Positions 52,697 to 61,746 of a stretch of DNA of 64,000 bases are shown here, in pieces. The position numbers were made by a program, and so were the translations under genes. This DNA comes from JAJPHF01 sp035293805. GTDB taxonomy: Bacteria > Chloroflexota > UBA6077 > JAJPHF01. The stretch lies in the NCBI GenBank assembly GCA_035293805.1, contig DATGMD010000024.1, positions 39,686 through 103,685 of the forward strand, written 5' to 3'. The number at the start of each line of letters is the position of its first letter. Positions within the stretch are counted from its first letter, which is position 1. Below the pieces are notes generated by a model. That model saw only the letters and a program-made list of their open reading frames with translations, searched no databases and was not told the origin of the DNA.

Positions 52697-53295
52697 CTAC
52701 TCGATTTCCGCGACCAGACTGTTGTCATAGAACTGCTTCGGGTCGGCGGTGGGCGCGTCCGGGTGGTCAAGTAGCCGCAGGGCGTTGACGATCCCGCGCT
52801 CGTCTTTAGCTCAGCGATGGAGTGCATCTCGGGCCGAGCATAGCAGTCGATGGCGAGCACGCTGTAGAACGTGCCGATCAGCAAGATGTCCCCGCCGCCG
52901 AGCCGATTCAGCAGGCCATCCCCGCCGCCAATTAGGCCCACCGGGTACTGCCCGCTCATCATGCCCTGGATGTTCGGCGGGCTGCCGCTCACGAACTCGG
53001 CCACGACGTTGAGGCGCTCGCGGGTGAGGAAGCCTTCGTCTAGTGCGAGCCAGAAGGGGGCCATGGCGCCCGCGATGGGGGTGTACGGAACCGTGAGCTG
53101 GACGGGAGCAGGAGTGGGCGTGGGCGCCGGGGCGCGCGGGGCGCTCGTTGTCACCCTGCCCGCGGGCGGGGTGACGCTAGTGGTGGCGCCGGGCGCAAGT
53201 GCAGCGGGGCCAGCCGTGCAGGCAGCGCACCAGGCTACACCGGCTGCTCCTGCCAGGTGCAAGAATTGGCGGCGGCCACAGGACTTCGCGGGCAT
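52697..53295 (-). pseudogene. Decayed NMT1-like substrate-binding protein (internal deletion and frameshift)
   Basis: From ATG 53295 the frame encodes a twin-Arg-like signal (GRRQFLHLAGAAGVAWCAAC), a linker and the first binding lobe (PYTPIAGAMAPFWLALDEGF, YPVGLIGGGDGLLNRLGGGD) as far as PEMHSIAELK. After about 52800 the frame turns to Arg/Ser-rich nonsense. In another minus-strand frame 52697-52800 encodes the family's C-terminal tail, IVNALRLLDHPDAPTADPKQ then FYDNSLVAEIE and a stop. Roughly 150 or more middle residues are gone. Its start overlaps the stop of the upstream oxygenase-like gene (TGATG). Confidence 0.75.
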
Positions 53296-54047
53296 CAGCC
53301 GTGCGCGGGCGTCGGCCAGGACGCCGCGGCGGGAACGGGGAAGCCAACATCCTCGCCGCGCAGCGCCGCCTCCGCGCCCCGCTCGATCCCGTCGAAGAAG
53401 ACCCACCAGGCGGCCAGCATCCGGTCGATGGCTCGCAATGACAGCGCTTGCTCGGATTCGTCACGAGCCCAGCGGCCATAGGCGTCGAGCGCGATATTCC
53501 CGTGCTCGACATCGTCGACCGCGTGAGCGCTCCACCACTGCACGGCATCCGGCGTGAGCCCGTAGTGCTTCTGTAATAGTTCGTGCCACCGCGCGGCGCT
53601 TCTGGGGACTCCTAGCTCGGACGCCCGGAACGCCATCCCCTCTAGCCAGTGGCCCTGAGAGAGCTGCATGATGGTATCGATGAAGGTGAGAGTGCTTGGC
53701 AACGGACGGGCGTTCACCACGTCGTCGCGCTCCATGCCCAAGGCCGTTGCGAAGCGCAACATCAGCTCAGCATGCGACGGCGGTCCGCCGTCAGCGGATA
53801 GCTCTTCCTCGCTGGCGACTTTGAGCAGTCCTCGTCGAATCTCCGGGTCGGGACAGCGGGAATGATTCGCGCTGGCAAAACGCGAACTGTACAGGTTGCG
53901 GTGATACGTCTGCACGGCGAACACGGCCAGGTCGGCCCGCGTGGCACGGCCCTCCAGGACCTTGCGGCGAAAAGGATGCCGGGGCCCGGGCATGCCATCA
54001 AGCACCTTTTGCCGGATGACAGTGGCGAAGTCGGCGTAGACTGGCAT
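53295..54047 (-). CDS. Heme-oxygenase-like diiron (TenA/PqqC-fold) protein
   Basis: 250 residues, all-helical. Segments typical of the iron-containing redox enzymes of the PqqC/TenA fold: HPFRRKVLEGRATRADLAVF, QTYHRNLYSS, KVASEEELSADGGPPSHAEL with Glu/His, and HAVDDVEHGNIALDAYGRW with Asp, Glu and His as probable metal ligands. Members carry out oxidative C-C or C-N cleavage; TenA itself acts on thiamine breakdown products but lacks this EHG pattern. GAGGAG precedes ATG 54047. Coupled to a now broken binding-protein gene, so it may once have worked on its ligand. Confidence 0.82.
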   Translation of the reverse strand: MPVYADFATVIRQKVLDGMPGPRHPFRRKVLEGRATRADLAVFAVQTYHRNLYSSRFASANHSRCPDPEIRRGLLKVASEEELSADGGPPSHAELMLRFATALGMERDDVVNARPLPSTLTFIDTIMQLSQGHWLEGMAFRASELGVPRSAARWHELLQKHYGLTPDAVQWWSAHAVDDVEHGNIALDAYGRWARDESEQALSLRAIDRMLAAWWVFFDGIERGAEAALRGEDVGFPVPAAASWPTPAHG

Positions 54048-54242
54048 CAGCGTCTCCTCAGCCCAGTCTCGAGCAGGCCACCTGCTCGTCAGCGAGCGAC
54101 AGGCCGTTGCTGGTCGCGCTAGCAAGAATTGCGCCCGCGTCCTACGTTCGAGTGCTTCGGATTGGGAGCGTCTATACGCCACTTACCTGCTGCCCTCGTT
54201 ATGCGCCCGAGGGTATGCGGCACCGCGATGGGCGCCGCGCGC

Positions 54243-55097
54243 TCAGCCGCCGCGGGGCGCACGGCCCGCAAGGTGGCGGAGGCGCTCGATGTTGGCGCGG
54301 TCGGGGCCCTTCTTGTCGAAGCCGGGGACTTCGAGGATCATGGGCACGTCGGCGAATGCCGGGTGCTGCAAGAGGCGCGCGAAGGCGTCGGACCCGATGT
54401 AGCCCTCGCCGATGTTCTCGTGGCGGTCCACCTGGGCGGCGAGCGGCGTCTTCGAGTCGTTGACGTGGACGGCGCCCAGCCGCTCGAAGCCGACCGTCGC
54501 CTCGATCTCGTCCACCATCGCCGCGAAGCCAGCCTCCGTGGTCAGGTCGTAGCCGGCGTTGAAGGCGTGACAGGTGTCGAGCACCCAGCCCAGGCGCGGG
54601 TCGTCGTCCAGCGCGTGGATCACCGCGGCCAGCTCGGCAAAGCGGCGCCCGATGGTCGCGCCCTGGCCGGCGCAGCACTCGAGCAGCAGCTTCGCCGGCC
54701 CGTCGACCTGGGCGAGCACGCGCCCGACGCCCTTGATCACCCGCTCCAGCGCCTCGTCGAGCGGCTCGCTGCCCGCCGAGCCGGGGTGGATGATCTGGCC
54801 CACGGCGCCGAGCCGGTTGGCCCACTCCTGGTGGCCCGCGACCGCGGTGATCGACATGTGGCGGGTGGACGGCTTGGGCGAGGCGAGATTGCTGACGTAG
54901 ACGCCGTGCAGGAACACCGAGCCGACGCCCTGGGCGGCCACGCCCTCGCGGAACGCGGCCACGGCGGCGTCGGTGTGGCTGGGCGCGCGCCAGGTCTGCG
55001 GGCTGCCGGCGAAGATCTGGATGGTCTCGGCGCCGATCTCGCGCGCGTGCTCCAGACCGCCCTGCACCCCGCCTCGCACATGTGCGCCAATCTGCAT
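54243..55097 (-). CDS. nfo: Endonuclease IV (AP endonuclease)
   Basis: 284 residues, normal length. TIM-barrel DNA repair enzyme cutting 5' of abasic sites with three zinc ions. Signature segments: MQIGAHVRGGVQGGLEHARE, FLHGVYVSNLASP, LLLECCAGQG, GWVLDTCHAFNAGYD, VHVNDSKTPLAAQVDRHENI followed by GEGYIG, and PMILEVPG near the end, covering the His, Glu and Asp metal ligands. GGGAGGACGCG precedes the ATG. Apparently monocistronic. Confidence 0.95.
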   Translation of the reverse strand: MQIGAHVRGGVQGGLEHAREIGAETIQIFAGSPQTWRAPSHTDAAVAAFREGVAAQGVGSVFLHGVYVSNLASPKPSTRHMSITAVAGHQEWANRLGAVGQIIHPGSAGSEPLDEALERVIKGVGRVLAQVDGPAKLLLECCAGQGATIGRRFAELAAVIHALDDDPRLGWVLDTCHAFNAGYDLTTEAGFAAMVDEIEATVGFERLGAVHVNDSKTPLAAQVDRHENIGEGYIGSDAFARLLQHPAFADVPMILEVPGFDKKGPDRANIERLRHLAGRAPRGG

Positions 55098-55180
55098 GGG
55101 CTCGCGTCCTCCCTGGCTGATACCCCGGATGGGGGCTCCTGGGGCGCAGCCGCGCCGATACCGTACCCCGAGGCCGCGGC

Positions 55181-56230
55181 TCAGTCGCCCCAGAGCTGGC
55201 GCACGAAGCCGTTGGCCTCTAGCTCCAGCAGCGGCCCGTTGTCGACGAAGCGCTCGGGGTCGGCGGCGCGCGGCTGCGGCGCCGACAACTCGTCGAGCAC
55301 CATCTCGACGCTGCTCACGGAGACGAGCGGCAGCCGCGGCAGCAAGCGCTCCACGTAGGTAGTGTAGCCCTCTTCCAGCGCGTCCTCGTCGGCCGACTCG
55401 AGGTAGCGGGCCATGATCTGCTTCGTCGCGGTGGGATTCGTCTTCGCGTAGTGGATGCCTTCGAGCAAGCCTTTCATGAAGCGGCGGTTCACGTCGGGCT
55501 CGGCCTGCACGAAGGCGCGATTGCTGGTGAGCGCGCCGATGACGTAGTCGATGCCCAGGCCGGCGATGTCCAGCACCTCGCGCAGCCCCGCCTTGCGCGC
55601 GACCACCGTGGTGGGCGACGACAGCACCGCCGCGTGCAGCTTGCCCTGCTCCAGCAAGGCGAGGCTCCGCGCCATGCTGCCCGTGCGGACGAGCGTGTAG
55701 TCGCGGTTGGCCTCCAGGCCGTAGCGCCGCAAGGACTGGCGGACGGCGAACTCGCCGCCCGCGCCCACGTAGGAGACGCCGATCGCCTTGCCGCGCAGGT
55801 CGGCCACCGCGCCGACGTCGGCGGCGCCGTAGATCGCGTAGGCCAGCGTCGGCGTGATGCCGGCCAGCATCACCAGATCGCTGCCGGCCAGGTCGAGGTC
55901 GACGACCGCCCGCGACGAGAGCAGCGCGTACTCGGCCTGCCGCGAGACCAGCGCATCCACGGCCTTGGCGCCGGTGAGGGCCGAGACCTCGACGTCGAGC
56001 CCGTGGCGCGCGAACATGCCGATGTCCTGGGCGACGAAGAAGGGCGCGGCGAGGCCCTGGGCGGGGTTGGCCAGCAGGATGTGGCGGAGGGGCGGGGCAG
56101 CCGGCGCTTCCTCGGCGGGGCGCGGCGGGGGGCGACTAGCCGGCCCGCAAGCCAAGACGGCGGCCAGCAGGAGGCAGCTGGCCAGGCCGCGCAGCAGCGC
56201 GCTCGCCCGCGCGCCCAGGTGGGCTCCCAC
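55181..56230 (-). CDS. ABC substrate-binding lipoprotein, NMT1/SsuA-like
   Basis: 349 residues from GTG 56230 (GGAGGG 8 nt upstream); a GTG at 56284 is possible. Lipobox LLAAVLAC (Cys28), Pro-rich linker, then HILLANPAQGLAAPFFVAQD, ALVSRQAEYALLSSRAVVDL and VADLRGKAIGVSYVGAGGEF. The end (DPERFVDNGPLLELEANGFV) is the tail shared with 28852. No transporter nearby; it follows endonuclease IV only by chance of position. Confidence 0.9.
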   Translation of the reverse strand: MGAHLGARASALLRGLASCLLLAAVLACGPASRPPPRPAEEAPAAPPLRHILLANPAQGLAAPFFVAQDIGMFARHGLDVEVSALTGAKAVDALVSRQAEYALLSSRAVVDLDLAGSDLVMLAGITPTLAYAIYGAADVGAVADLRGKAIGVSYVGAGGEFAVRQSLRRYGLEANRDYTLVRTGSMARSLALLEQGKLHAAVLSSPTTVVARKAGLREVLDIAGLGIDYVIGALTSNRAFVQAEPDVNRRFMKGLLEGIHYAKTNPTATKQIMARYLESADEDALEEGYTTYVERLLPRLPLVSVSSVEMVLDELSAPQPRAADPERFVDNGPLLELEANGFVRQLWGD

Positions 56231-56539
56231 CGACAGCCCTCCGCCTATCGCCCCGCCGCGGTCGCCCGCACGATCGTGGTTCACCCTTCCCAGCCCGCGT
56301 TGGCCGCGCGGCGTCGCGCGAGCGAACGGCCCGCTCGGCTCCGCCAGAGGCCGGTCGCACGGCGCTGCTGGGGAGCGGCCCCACGCGGCGCACCGACCCA
56401 CCCCGGCCGCAGTGACCCGGCGGGCAGATGACGCTGGTGGGTACGGGCACGGACGGGCCAGGGGCTCCCGTGGCGCGGCTCGGTCTAGGGTATCATCTTA
56501 CAGCCGCGCGCCCGGCGGGGCAACGACAGGAGGGGTCGC

Positions 56540-57322
56540 GTGCTGAGCGGACCGATCGAGGTGGGGGGGCTGCGCACGCTGTGCCGCGTGCAGGGCGAGG
56601 GGCCGCCGGCGGTGCTGCTGCACGGCTGGGGCGCCGAGGGGGCGAGCCTGCAGCCGCTCGTCGCGCACCTGGCGCGGCGCTACCGCACGATCACGCCGGA
56701 CCTACCGGGCTTCGGCGGCACGGCCCTGCCGCCGACCGACTGGGGCGTGGAGGACTACGCCGACTGGACGGCGCGGCTGCTGGCGAAGCTCGGCGTGGGG
56801 CGCGCGCTGTTCCTCGGCCACTCGAACGGCGGGCGCATCAGCATCGTGCTGGCCGCGACGCGCCCGGCGCTGGTGGACCGCCTGGTGCTGGTGGACAGCG
56901 CGGGGCTGCGGCCGGAGCTGTCCGCAAAGCAGCGGGCCGCCGCGCCGGTGAGCACGCTGGGCCGGGCGGCGAGCGGCCTGCCGGTCGTGGGGCCGCTCGC
57001 CGCCCGCCTGCGGGGGCGCTGGCACCGGGCGCTGGGCGCCGAGGACTACGCGAACGCCGGCCCGCTGCGCGGCACCTTCGTGAAGATCGTGAACCGCGAC
57101 CTGCGCGACCTACTGCCGGGCGTGCAGGCGCCGACGCTGCTGCTGTGGGGCGCGAACGACGACGCGACGCCCGTGGCGGATGGCGAGACAATGGCGCGGC
57201 TCATCCCGCAGGCGCGGCTGGTCGTTCTGCCCGGCGCCGGCCACTACGCCTACCTGGACCGCCCCGCGGAGGCGACGGCCGCACTGGACGAGTTTCTTAC
57301 ATCGAGTCAGGTGCCGTCGTGA
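56540..57322 (+). CDS. Alpha/beta-hydrolase
   Basis: 260 residues, classical small hydrolase: oxyanion HGW in AVLLHGWGAEG, nucleophile Ser95 in LGHSNGGR, Asp in WGANDDATP and catalytic His in LPGAGHYAYLDRP. An esterase or C-C hydrolase (MhpC-like) is likely. GTG 56540 has AGGAGGGG upstream. Its TGA overlaps the GTG of the MurF gene (GTGA), so it is cotranslated with cell-wall genes; a wall-related ester substrate is possible but not shown. Confidence 0.9.
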   Translation: MLSGPIEVGGLRTLCRVQGEGPPAVLLHGWGAEGASLQPLVAHLARRYRTITPDLPGFGGTALPPTDWGVEDYADWTARLLAKLGVGRALFLGHSNGGRISIVLAATRPALVDRLVLVDSAGLRPELSAKQRAAAPVSTLGRAASGLPVVGPLAARLRGRWHRALGAEDYANAGPLRGTFVKIVNRDLRDLLPGVQAPTLLLWGANDDATPVADGETMARLIPQARLVVLPGAGHYAYLDRPAEATAALDEFLTSSQVPS

Positions 57323-58986
57323 GCGATGGAGTCGCAACGACACTCTTCCTGGCCGGTATGCTCGCGTGGCTAGCCGTCGTCGCGATCGATGCGCGGCGGC
57401 TCCTGCACGTGCTGCAGCTCGAGGAGTACGACCTGCCACGGTTCTGGCGTTGGGTGCGCGACACGCCCGGCCGCGGTGTGCCCCGCAACCAATGGCAGGC
57501 AGCAGCCATCTTGATTGTTGTGGGCGTAGTGATCGGCATTCTAGGAATCATCACGCATTCTACGCCCCTGGTCATTGCTCAGGAGTGCTTTGCATTCACT
57601 CTCGCGGCCGCTCTTCGTGGCTGGTTTGGGCGTGCTCGCGGCGATGCAAAGAAGCCGCTGGTGTGGACCAAGAAGGCGATGCTGCTTGCCGGGCTGGCAG
57701 TCGCGCTCGTGGCGGTCACGCTGGCGCCTGCCGTCGCTGGCTGGTTACGTGAGCCGGGGGCTGGCTGGGCCACGCTGCTGCTCGTCATGGTGGGGGCGGC
57801 GGGATTCGGCTATGTATCCGCAGCATACCTCACCTTCGCGACGCTGATCCTGTGGCCGTTCCAGGCGACGGCGAAGTGGGCGCTCGTGCAGGCGGCAACC
57901 GTGCGGCTGCGGCGGCGGGGCGACCTGATCGTGGTCGGCGTGACGGGCAGCTACGGCAAGACGAGCACGAAGGAGATCTTGGCGACGCTGCTCGGCGCGC
58001 GCTACCGCGTCTGCAAGACGACGGGCAGCGTGAACACGCCGATCGGCATCGCGCGCACCGTCCTGCGCGGCCTGCGGCCCGAGCACCAGGTGTTCGTCGT
58101 CGAGATGGGCGCCTACGTGCGCGGCAACATCCGCGAGCTGGCGCGTCTCGCGCGGCCGCGCATCGGCGTGCTGACGGCGATCGGCGAGCAGCACCTGGAG
58201 CGGTTCGGGTCGGTCGAGAACATCGCCAAGACAAAGTACGAGCTGATCGAGGCGCTGCCGGCCGACGGCCTGGCCGTGTTCAACGCCGACAACGAGGGCT
58301 GCCGCACGCTGGCCGCGCGGACGCGCCACGTACGGGTCCGCACGTACGGCCTGGACGCCGCGGACGGTACGCCCGAGGTGACGGCGGTGGACATTCGTAC
58401 GAGCACGGAGGGGACGGAGTTCACCGTGCGCGCCGCCGGCCACGGCGAGGCGCGGTTTGTGTCGCCGCTGCTGGGGCGCCACAACGTGTCGAACGTGCTC
58501 GCCGCGACGGCCGTCGCCCTGGAGCTGGGCCTGTCGCTGGCGGAGATCGCCGCGGCGGCGCGCGGCCTGGAGCCCGTCGCCCACCGCTTGCAGCTTATCC
58601 ACGGCCAGGGCGGCGTGACGGTGATCGACGACGCCTACAACTCGAACCCGGCGGGGGCGCGCGCCGCGCTGGCGGTGCTGAGCGAGTTTTCGGGCCGCAA
58701 GGTGCTGGTCACGCCGGGCATGGTGGAGCTGGGCGAGCGGTTGGACGAGCGCCACGCCGAATTCGGGCGCGAGGCGGCGGCGGTGTGCGACTACGTCATC
58801 CTGATCGGGCGGCGGCGCACGGCGGCCATCGCCGCGGGCGCGCGCGCGGCGGGCTTCCCGCCCGACCGGCTGTTCGTCGTGCCTAGCCTGAAGGAGGCCA
58901 CGGCGCAGCTTGGCCGTCTCGTCAGCGCCGGCGACGTGGTGCTCTTCGAGAACGACCTGCCGGACCAATACAGTGAAGAGTGCTGA
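57319..58986 (+). CDS. murF: MurF-type Mur ligase with an N-terminal membrane domain
   Basis: 555 residues. The C-terminal two thirds is a Mur ligase adding D-Ala-D-Ala to the UDP-MurNAc-peptide with ATP: Walker A GVTGSYGKTSTKEI (208-220), VVEMGAYVRGNIRELARLAR, IGEQHLERFGSVENIAKTKY, LLGRHNVSNVLAATAVA and VTVIDDAYNSNPAGARAALA. Before it, residues 1-195 hold four hydrophobic segments (about 7-24, 61-80, 118-140, 150-178), so the ligase is held at the membrane. GTG 57319 overlaps the preceding stop. The Ddl gene that makes its dipeptide substrate follows. Confidence 0.9.
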   Translation: MSDGVATTLFLAGMLAWLAVVAIDARRLLHVLQLEEYDLPRFWRWVRDTPGRGVPRNQWQAAAILIVVGVVIGILGIITHSTPLVIAQECFAFTLAAALRGWFGRARGDAKKPLVWTKKAMLLAGLAVALVAVTLAPAVAGWLREPGAGWATLLLVMVGAAGFGYVSAAYLTFATLILWPFQATAKWALVQAATVRLRRRGDLIVVGVTGSYGKTSTKEILATLLGARYRVCKTTGSVNTPIGIARTVLRGLRPEHQVFVVEMGAYVRGNIRELARLARPRIGVLTAIGEQHLERFGSVENIAKTKYELIEALPADGLAVFNADNEGCRTLAARTRHVRVRTYGLDAADGTPEVTAVDIRTSTEGTEFTVRAAGHGEARFVSPLLGRHNVSNVLAATAVALELGLSLAEIAAAARGLEPVAHRLQLIHGQGGVTVIDDAYNSNPAGARAALAVLSEFSGRKVLVTPGMVELGERLDERHAEFGREAAAVCDYVILIGRRRTAAIAAGARAAGFPPDRLFVVPSLKEATAQLGRLVSAGDVVLFENDLPDQYSEEC

Positions 58987-59050
58987 GTGCCGAGTGCTGA
59001 GTGCTGAGCGGGGCCGTCCTACTTAGCACGCAGCACTCAGCACTCGGCAC
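58987..59050. terminator. Perfect 20-bp inverted repeat between murF and ddl
   Basis: GTGCCGAGTGCTGAGTGCTG (58987-59006), a 24-nt loop, then its exact reverse complement (59031-59050), which ends 10 nt before the ddl ATG. The arms are themselves built of GAGTGCT repeats, a form known as dispersed repeats in other genomes. It could end the murF transcript, stabilise it, or mask the ddl ribosome site. Confidence 0.5.
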
Positions 59051-59060
59051 TGGAGCAGAC

Positions 59061-60395
59061 ATGGCGAAGACGCGACTGGCGGTCATCTTCGGCAGCCGCT
59101 CGGTGGAGCACGAGGTCTCGATCATCACCGCGCACCAAATCATGGCAGCGGCGGATGCCGAGAAGTATGAGCTGGTGCCGATCTACATCACCAAGCAAGG
59201 CGAGTGGCTCACCGGGCCAGCGCTCATCGATTCGCACTACATGGCGCCGGACAAGCATCCGGAGCCGAGCGTGTACGTTAATCTGGCGAGGTTCCAGGAG
59301 CCCACGCGTCTCGAGGGCGTCGAGCGCGTGGCCCTGGCGCCGGCGCCGAGCCAGCGGGCGCTCGTGCGGCTCGATGGGGGCGGGCTGAGCCTCTTCCGGC
59401 GGGGCGCGGGGCCGGAGATCGACGTAGTGTTCCCCGCCGTCCACGGCACGCACGGGGAGGACGGCACGCTGCAGGGGCTGCTGGAGCTGGCCGACCTGCC
59501 CTACGTGGGCGCGGGCGTGGCCGCCGCGGCCGTGGGCATGGACAAGCTGCTGATGAAGGCCGCGTTCCAGGCCGCGGGCCTGCCCGTGGTCGCGGCGCGC
59601 GGCTACACGCGCGCCGCGTACCAGCGCGATCCCGACCGCGTGCTGGACGAGATCGAGGCGGCGCTCGGCTACCCGGCGTTCGTGAAGCCCGCGGTGCTGG
59701 GGTCGAGCATCGGCGTCGCCCGCGCGGGCAGCCGCGAGGACCTGCGGTTCGCGCTGGAGGTGGCGTGCAGCTACGGCCGCCGCGTGCTGGTCGAGCGCGC
59801 CGTCGAGCCGCTCATCGAGGTGAACTGCGCGGTGCTTGGGAACGACGAGCCTATCCCCTCGGTGTGCGAGCAGCCGATCCCGAGCGAGGGGGTGCTGAGC
59901 TTCGCCGACAAGTACCTGCGGGGGGCGAAGGAGGGACCTACCCCCCCCGCCCCCCTCCCGATGCGGGAAGGGGGAGGGCCGGGGATGGCGGAGCCGTCTC
60001 CTGCCATCCTTCGCCGGGAAAGTGGGCCGGGGAGGGTAGGGCAGAAGGGCGCCGGGCCGGCGGGCCGGCTGATTCCCGCGCCGATCTCGGAGGGGCTGAC
60101 GGCGCGCATCCAGGCGCTGGCGGTGGCGGCGTTCCGCGCGATCGACGGCGCGGGCGTGGCGCGCGTGGACTTCCTGGTGTCGCCGGACGAGCAGCAGGTA
60201 TACGTGAACGAGATCAACACGATGCCGGGCTCGCTGTCGTTCTACCTCTGGGAGCCGAGCGGGGTGTCGTTCCCCGCGCTGGTCGACCGCCTGGTGGCGC
60301 TCGCGCTGGAGCGCCACGCCGACAAGCAGCGCACGACCTACTCGTACGAGACGGACCTGCTCCAGCGCAGCCGCCTGGGCGGCAAACGGGGCTAG
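59061..60395 (+). CDS. ddl: D-alanine-D-alanine ligase with an in-frame palindromic insertion
   Basis: 444 residues against about 310-375 usual. ATP-grasp enzyme joining two D-Ala for the cell wall. Key parts: FGSRSVEHEVSIITAHQIM at the start, AVHGTHGEDGTLQGLLELAD, GYPAFVKPAVLGSSIGVARA, and the C-terminal VARVDFLVSPDEQQVYVNEI followed by NTMPGSLSFYLW. In the omega-loop region, between DKYLRGAK (to 290) and RLIPAPISEGL (from 336), lie about 45 residues rich in Pro, Gly and Arg, encoded by a palindromic repeat. The rest is intact, so the enzyme is probably active and tolerates the loop. TGGAG precedes the ATG. Confidence 0.92.
   Translation: MAKTRLAVIFGSRSVEHEVSIITAHQIMAAADAEKYELVPIYITKQGEWLTGPALIDSHYMAPDKHPEPSVYVNLARFQEPTRLEGVERVALAPAPSQRALVRLDGGGLSLFRRGAGPEIDVVFPAVHGTHGEDGTLQGLLELADLPYVGAGVAAAAVGMDKLLMKAAFQAAGLPVVAARGYTRAAYQRDPDRVLDEIEAALGYPAFVKPAVLGSSIGVARAGSREDLRFALEVACSYGRRVLVERAVEPLIEVNCAVLGNDEPIPSVCEQPIPSEGVLSFADKYLRGAKEGPTPPAPLPMREGGGPGMAEPSPAILRRESGPGRVGQKGAGPAGRLIPAPISEGLTARIQALAVAAFRAIDGAGVARVDFLVSPDEQQVYVNEINTMPGSLSFYLWEPSGVSFPALVDRLVALALERHADKQRTTYSYETDLLQRSRLGGKRG
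59931..60065 (+). repeat. In-frame palindromic element inside ddl
   Basis: About 135 bases. The core CCCCTCCCGATGCGGGAAGG is nearly identical to the core inside the second [2Fe-2S] subunit gene (14225-14250). A weaker second G-rich part (GGGCCGGGGAGGGTAGGGCA) follows. Length is a multiple of three and the insert contains no stop in the ddl frame. Confidence 0.8.
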
Positions 60396-60464
60396 CCACT
60401 TGACGAGGGACGCGGGCGTCTATAGCGGTCGGCCGCCAGGCTGAGCAGGCGGCCGACGCCAGGG

Positions 60465-60662
60465 TGGGGGCAGTAGCGCTGGCCGTGTTCGGCGCCCCAC
60501 GCCCCCGCGGCGCCGGCCCGACCGGTCGCTCCGGCTCCGGGGCGGGGGCAGTGGCGCTGGCCGTATGCCGCGCCCCACGCCCCCGCGGCGCCGGCCCTCC
60601 CGGTGGCTCCAGCGCCGGCACGGGGGCAGTGGCGCTGGCCGTATGCCGCGCCACAGGCCGTG
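60465..60662. repeat. Tandem array of 78-bp units in the 326-nt gap 60396-60721
   Basis: Three units starting GGGGGCAGTAGCGCTGGCCG or GGGGGCAGTGGCGCTGGCCG at 60466, 60544 and 60622, period 78. Each has a GTGGCGC/GCGCCAC-type inverted repeat followed by CCCCCGCGGCGCCGG and a variable linker. Related to single copies at 25605 and 30921-31026. It lies between the convergent ddl and mraY genes. Confidence 0.85.
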
Positions 60663-60721
60663 GGCGGCCACGAGTCCCACCCCGACAGCCCGCTGGCTGC
60701 TCAGCTGGCGCGCAAGCGGCT

Positions 60722-61699
60722 CTAGAGCAGGGCCAGGGCGATGCCGAGCATGGCGCCGAGGAGGCCGAGCACCCAGAAGCGGTCGCTCACCTGCGTCTCG
60801 GCCCAGCCGGACAGCTCGAAGTGGTGGTGGATCGGCGCCATGCGGAAGAGCCGCTTGTCGTGGTTCAGGCGCCGGTAGCCCTTCTGGATGATGACCGAGG
60901 CCGTCTCCACGACGAAGATGATGCCCACCACGGGCAGCAGCAGCCACTGCGAGGTCATGAGCGCCACCACGGCGAGCGCGGCGCCGAGCGCCAGCGAGCC
61001 CGTGTCGCCCATGAACACCTCGGCCGGGTGGGCGTTGTACCAGAGGAACGCGAGCACCGCGCCCACCACGGTAAAGGCCAGCGTCATCAGGAAGACCTGG
61101 CCCTGGAGCAGCGAGATGAAGCCGTAGGCGAAGAAGGCAATCGCCAGGAGCTTGGCCGCCAGACCGTCCACGCCGTCGGTGATGTTTACTGCGTTGGCCG
61201 TCCCGACGATCACGAACATGGCAATCGGCAAATACCAGAGGCCAAAGTCGATCAGCTCGCGGGAGCCGGGCCGGTAGACGCCACGCAGCCCTAGCTCGTC
61301 GTAGAGCACCCACGCCGCGACGGCCGCGATCAGCAGCAGGCCGGCCATCTTCGTACGCGGCGACAGGCCCTCGCTCTTGCGCCCCACCAGGGTCAGGTAG
61401 TCGTCGTAGGCGCCGAGGAGCGCGGCGGCCACGATGACGCCGAGGGGCAGGAGGATCGAGAGGCCGCCGATGGAGAGGTTGACGGCTAACGTCACGGCCA
61501 GCACGCTCAGGACGATCAGGACGCCGCCCATGGTCGGGGTGCCGCTCTTGACCCGGTGGGACTCGGGCCCCCAGGGGTTGATGGCTTTGCCGACGCCCAG
61601 CTTGGCGAGCCCGATGACGATCGGGCGGCCGATGAGCAGGCCCACGAGGAAGGTGAACACGCCCACGACGAGCGCGAAGGCGATGGGCGCGGTTGGCAT
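60722..61699 (-). CDS. mraY: Phospho-N-acetylmuramoyl-pentapeptide transferase
   Basis: 325 residues, about ten membrane segments. Transfers phospho-MurNAc-pentapeptide to undecaprenyl phosphate (lipid I). Signature loops: HRVKSGTPTMGG (48-59), LGAYDDYLTL with the Asp pair, ANAVNITDGVDGLA, MGDTGSLALG and the His loop RMAPIHHHFELSGW. Its product acts directly after the MurF reaction encoded nearby, but the gene is on the opposite strand, so it is not in the murF-ddl operon. ATG 61699; weak AGAGA upstream. Confidence 0.96.
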   Translation of the reverse strand: MPTAPIAFALVVGVFTFLVGLLIGRPIVIGLAKLGVGKAINPWGPESHRVKSGTPTMGGVLIVLSVLAVTLAVNLSIGGLSILLPLGVIVAAALLGAYDDYLTLVGRKSEGLSPRTKMAGLLLIAAVAAWVLYDELGLRGVYRPGSRELIDFGLWYLPIAMFVIVGTANAVNITDGVDGLAAKLLAIAFFAYGFISLLQGQVFLMTLAFTVVGAVLAFLWYNAHPAEVFMGDTGSLALGAALAVVALMTSQWLLLPVVGIIFVVETASVIIQKGYRRLNHDKRLFRMAPIHHHFELSGWAETQVSDRFWVLGLLGAMLGIALALL

Positions 61700-61746
61700 G
61701 CGGTCTCTCCGTCGGGGTTTCGCCGCCCGCCTGCGGGCAGCCCCAT

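Noticed and set aside
53295..54047. Thiaminase II (TenA)
   Set aside because: Fold and context are similar, but the visible Glu/His/Asp pattern (VDDVEHG) fits the diiron PqqC-like group better, and no thiamine gene other than a broken binding protein is near.
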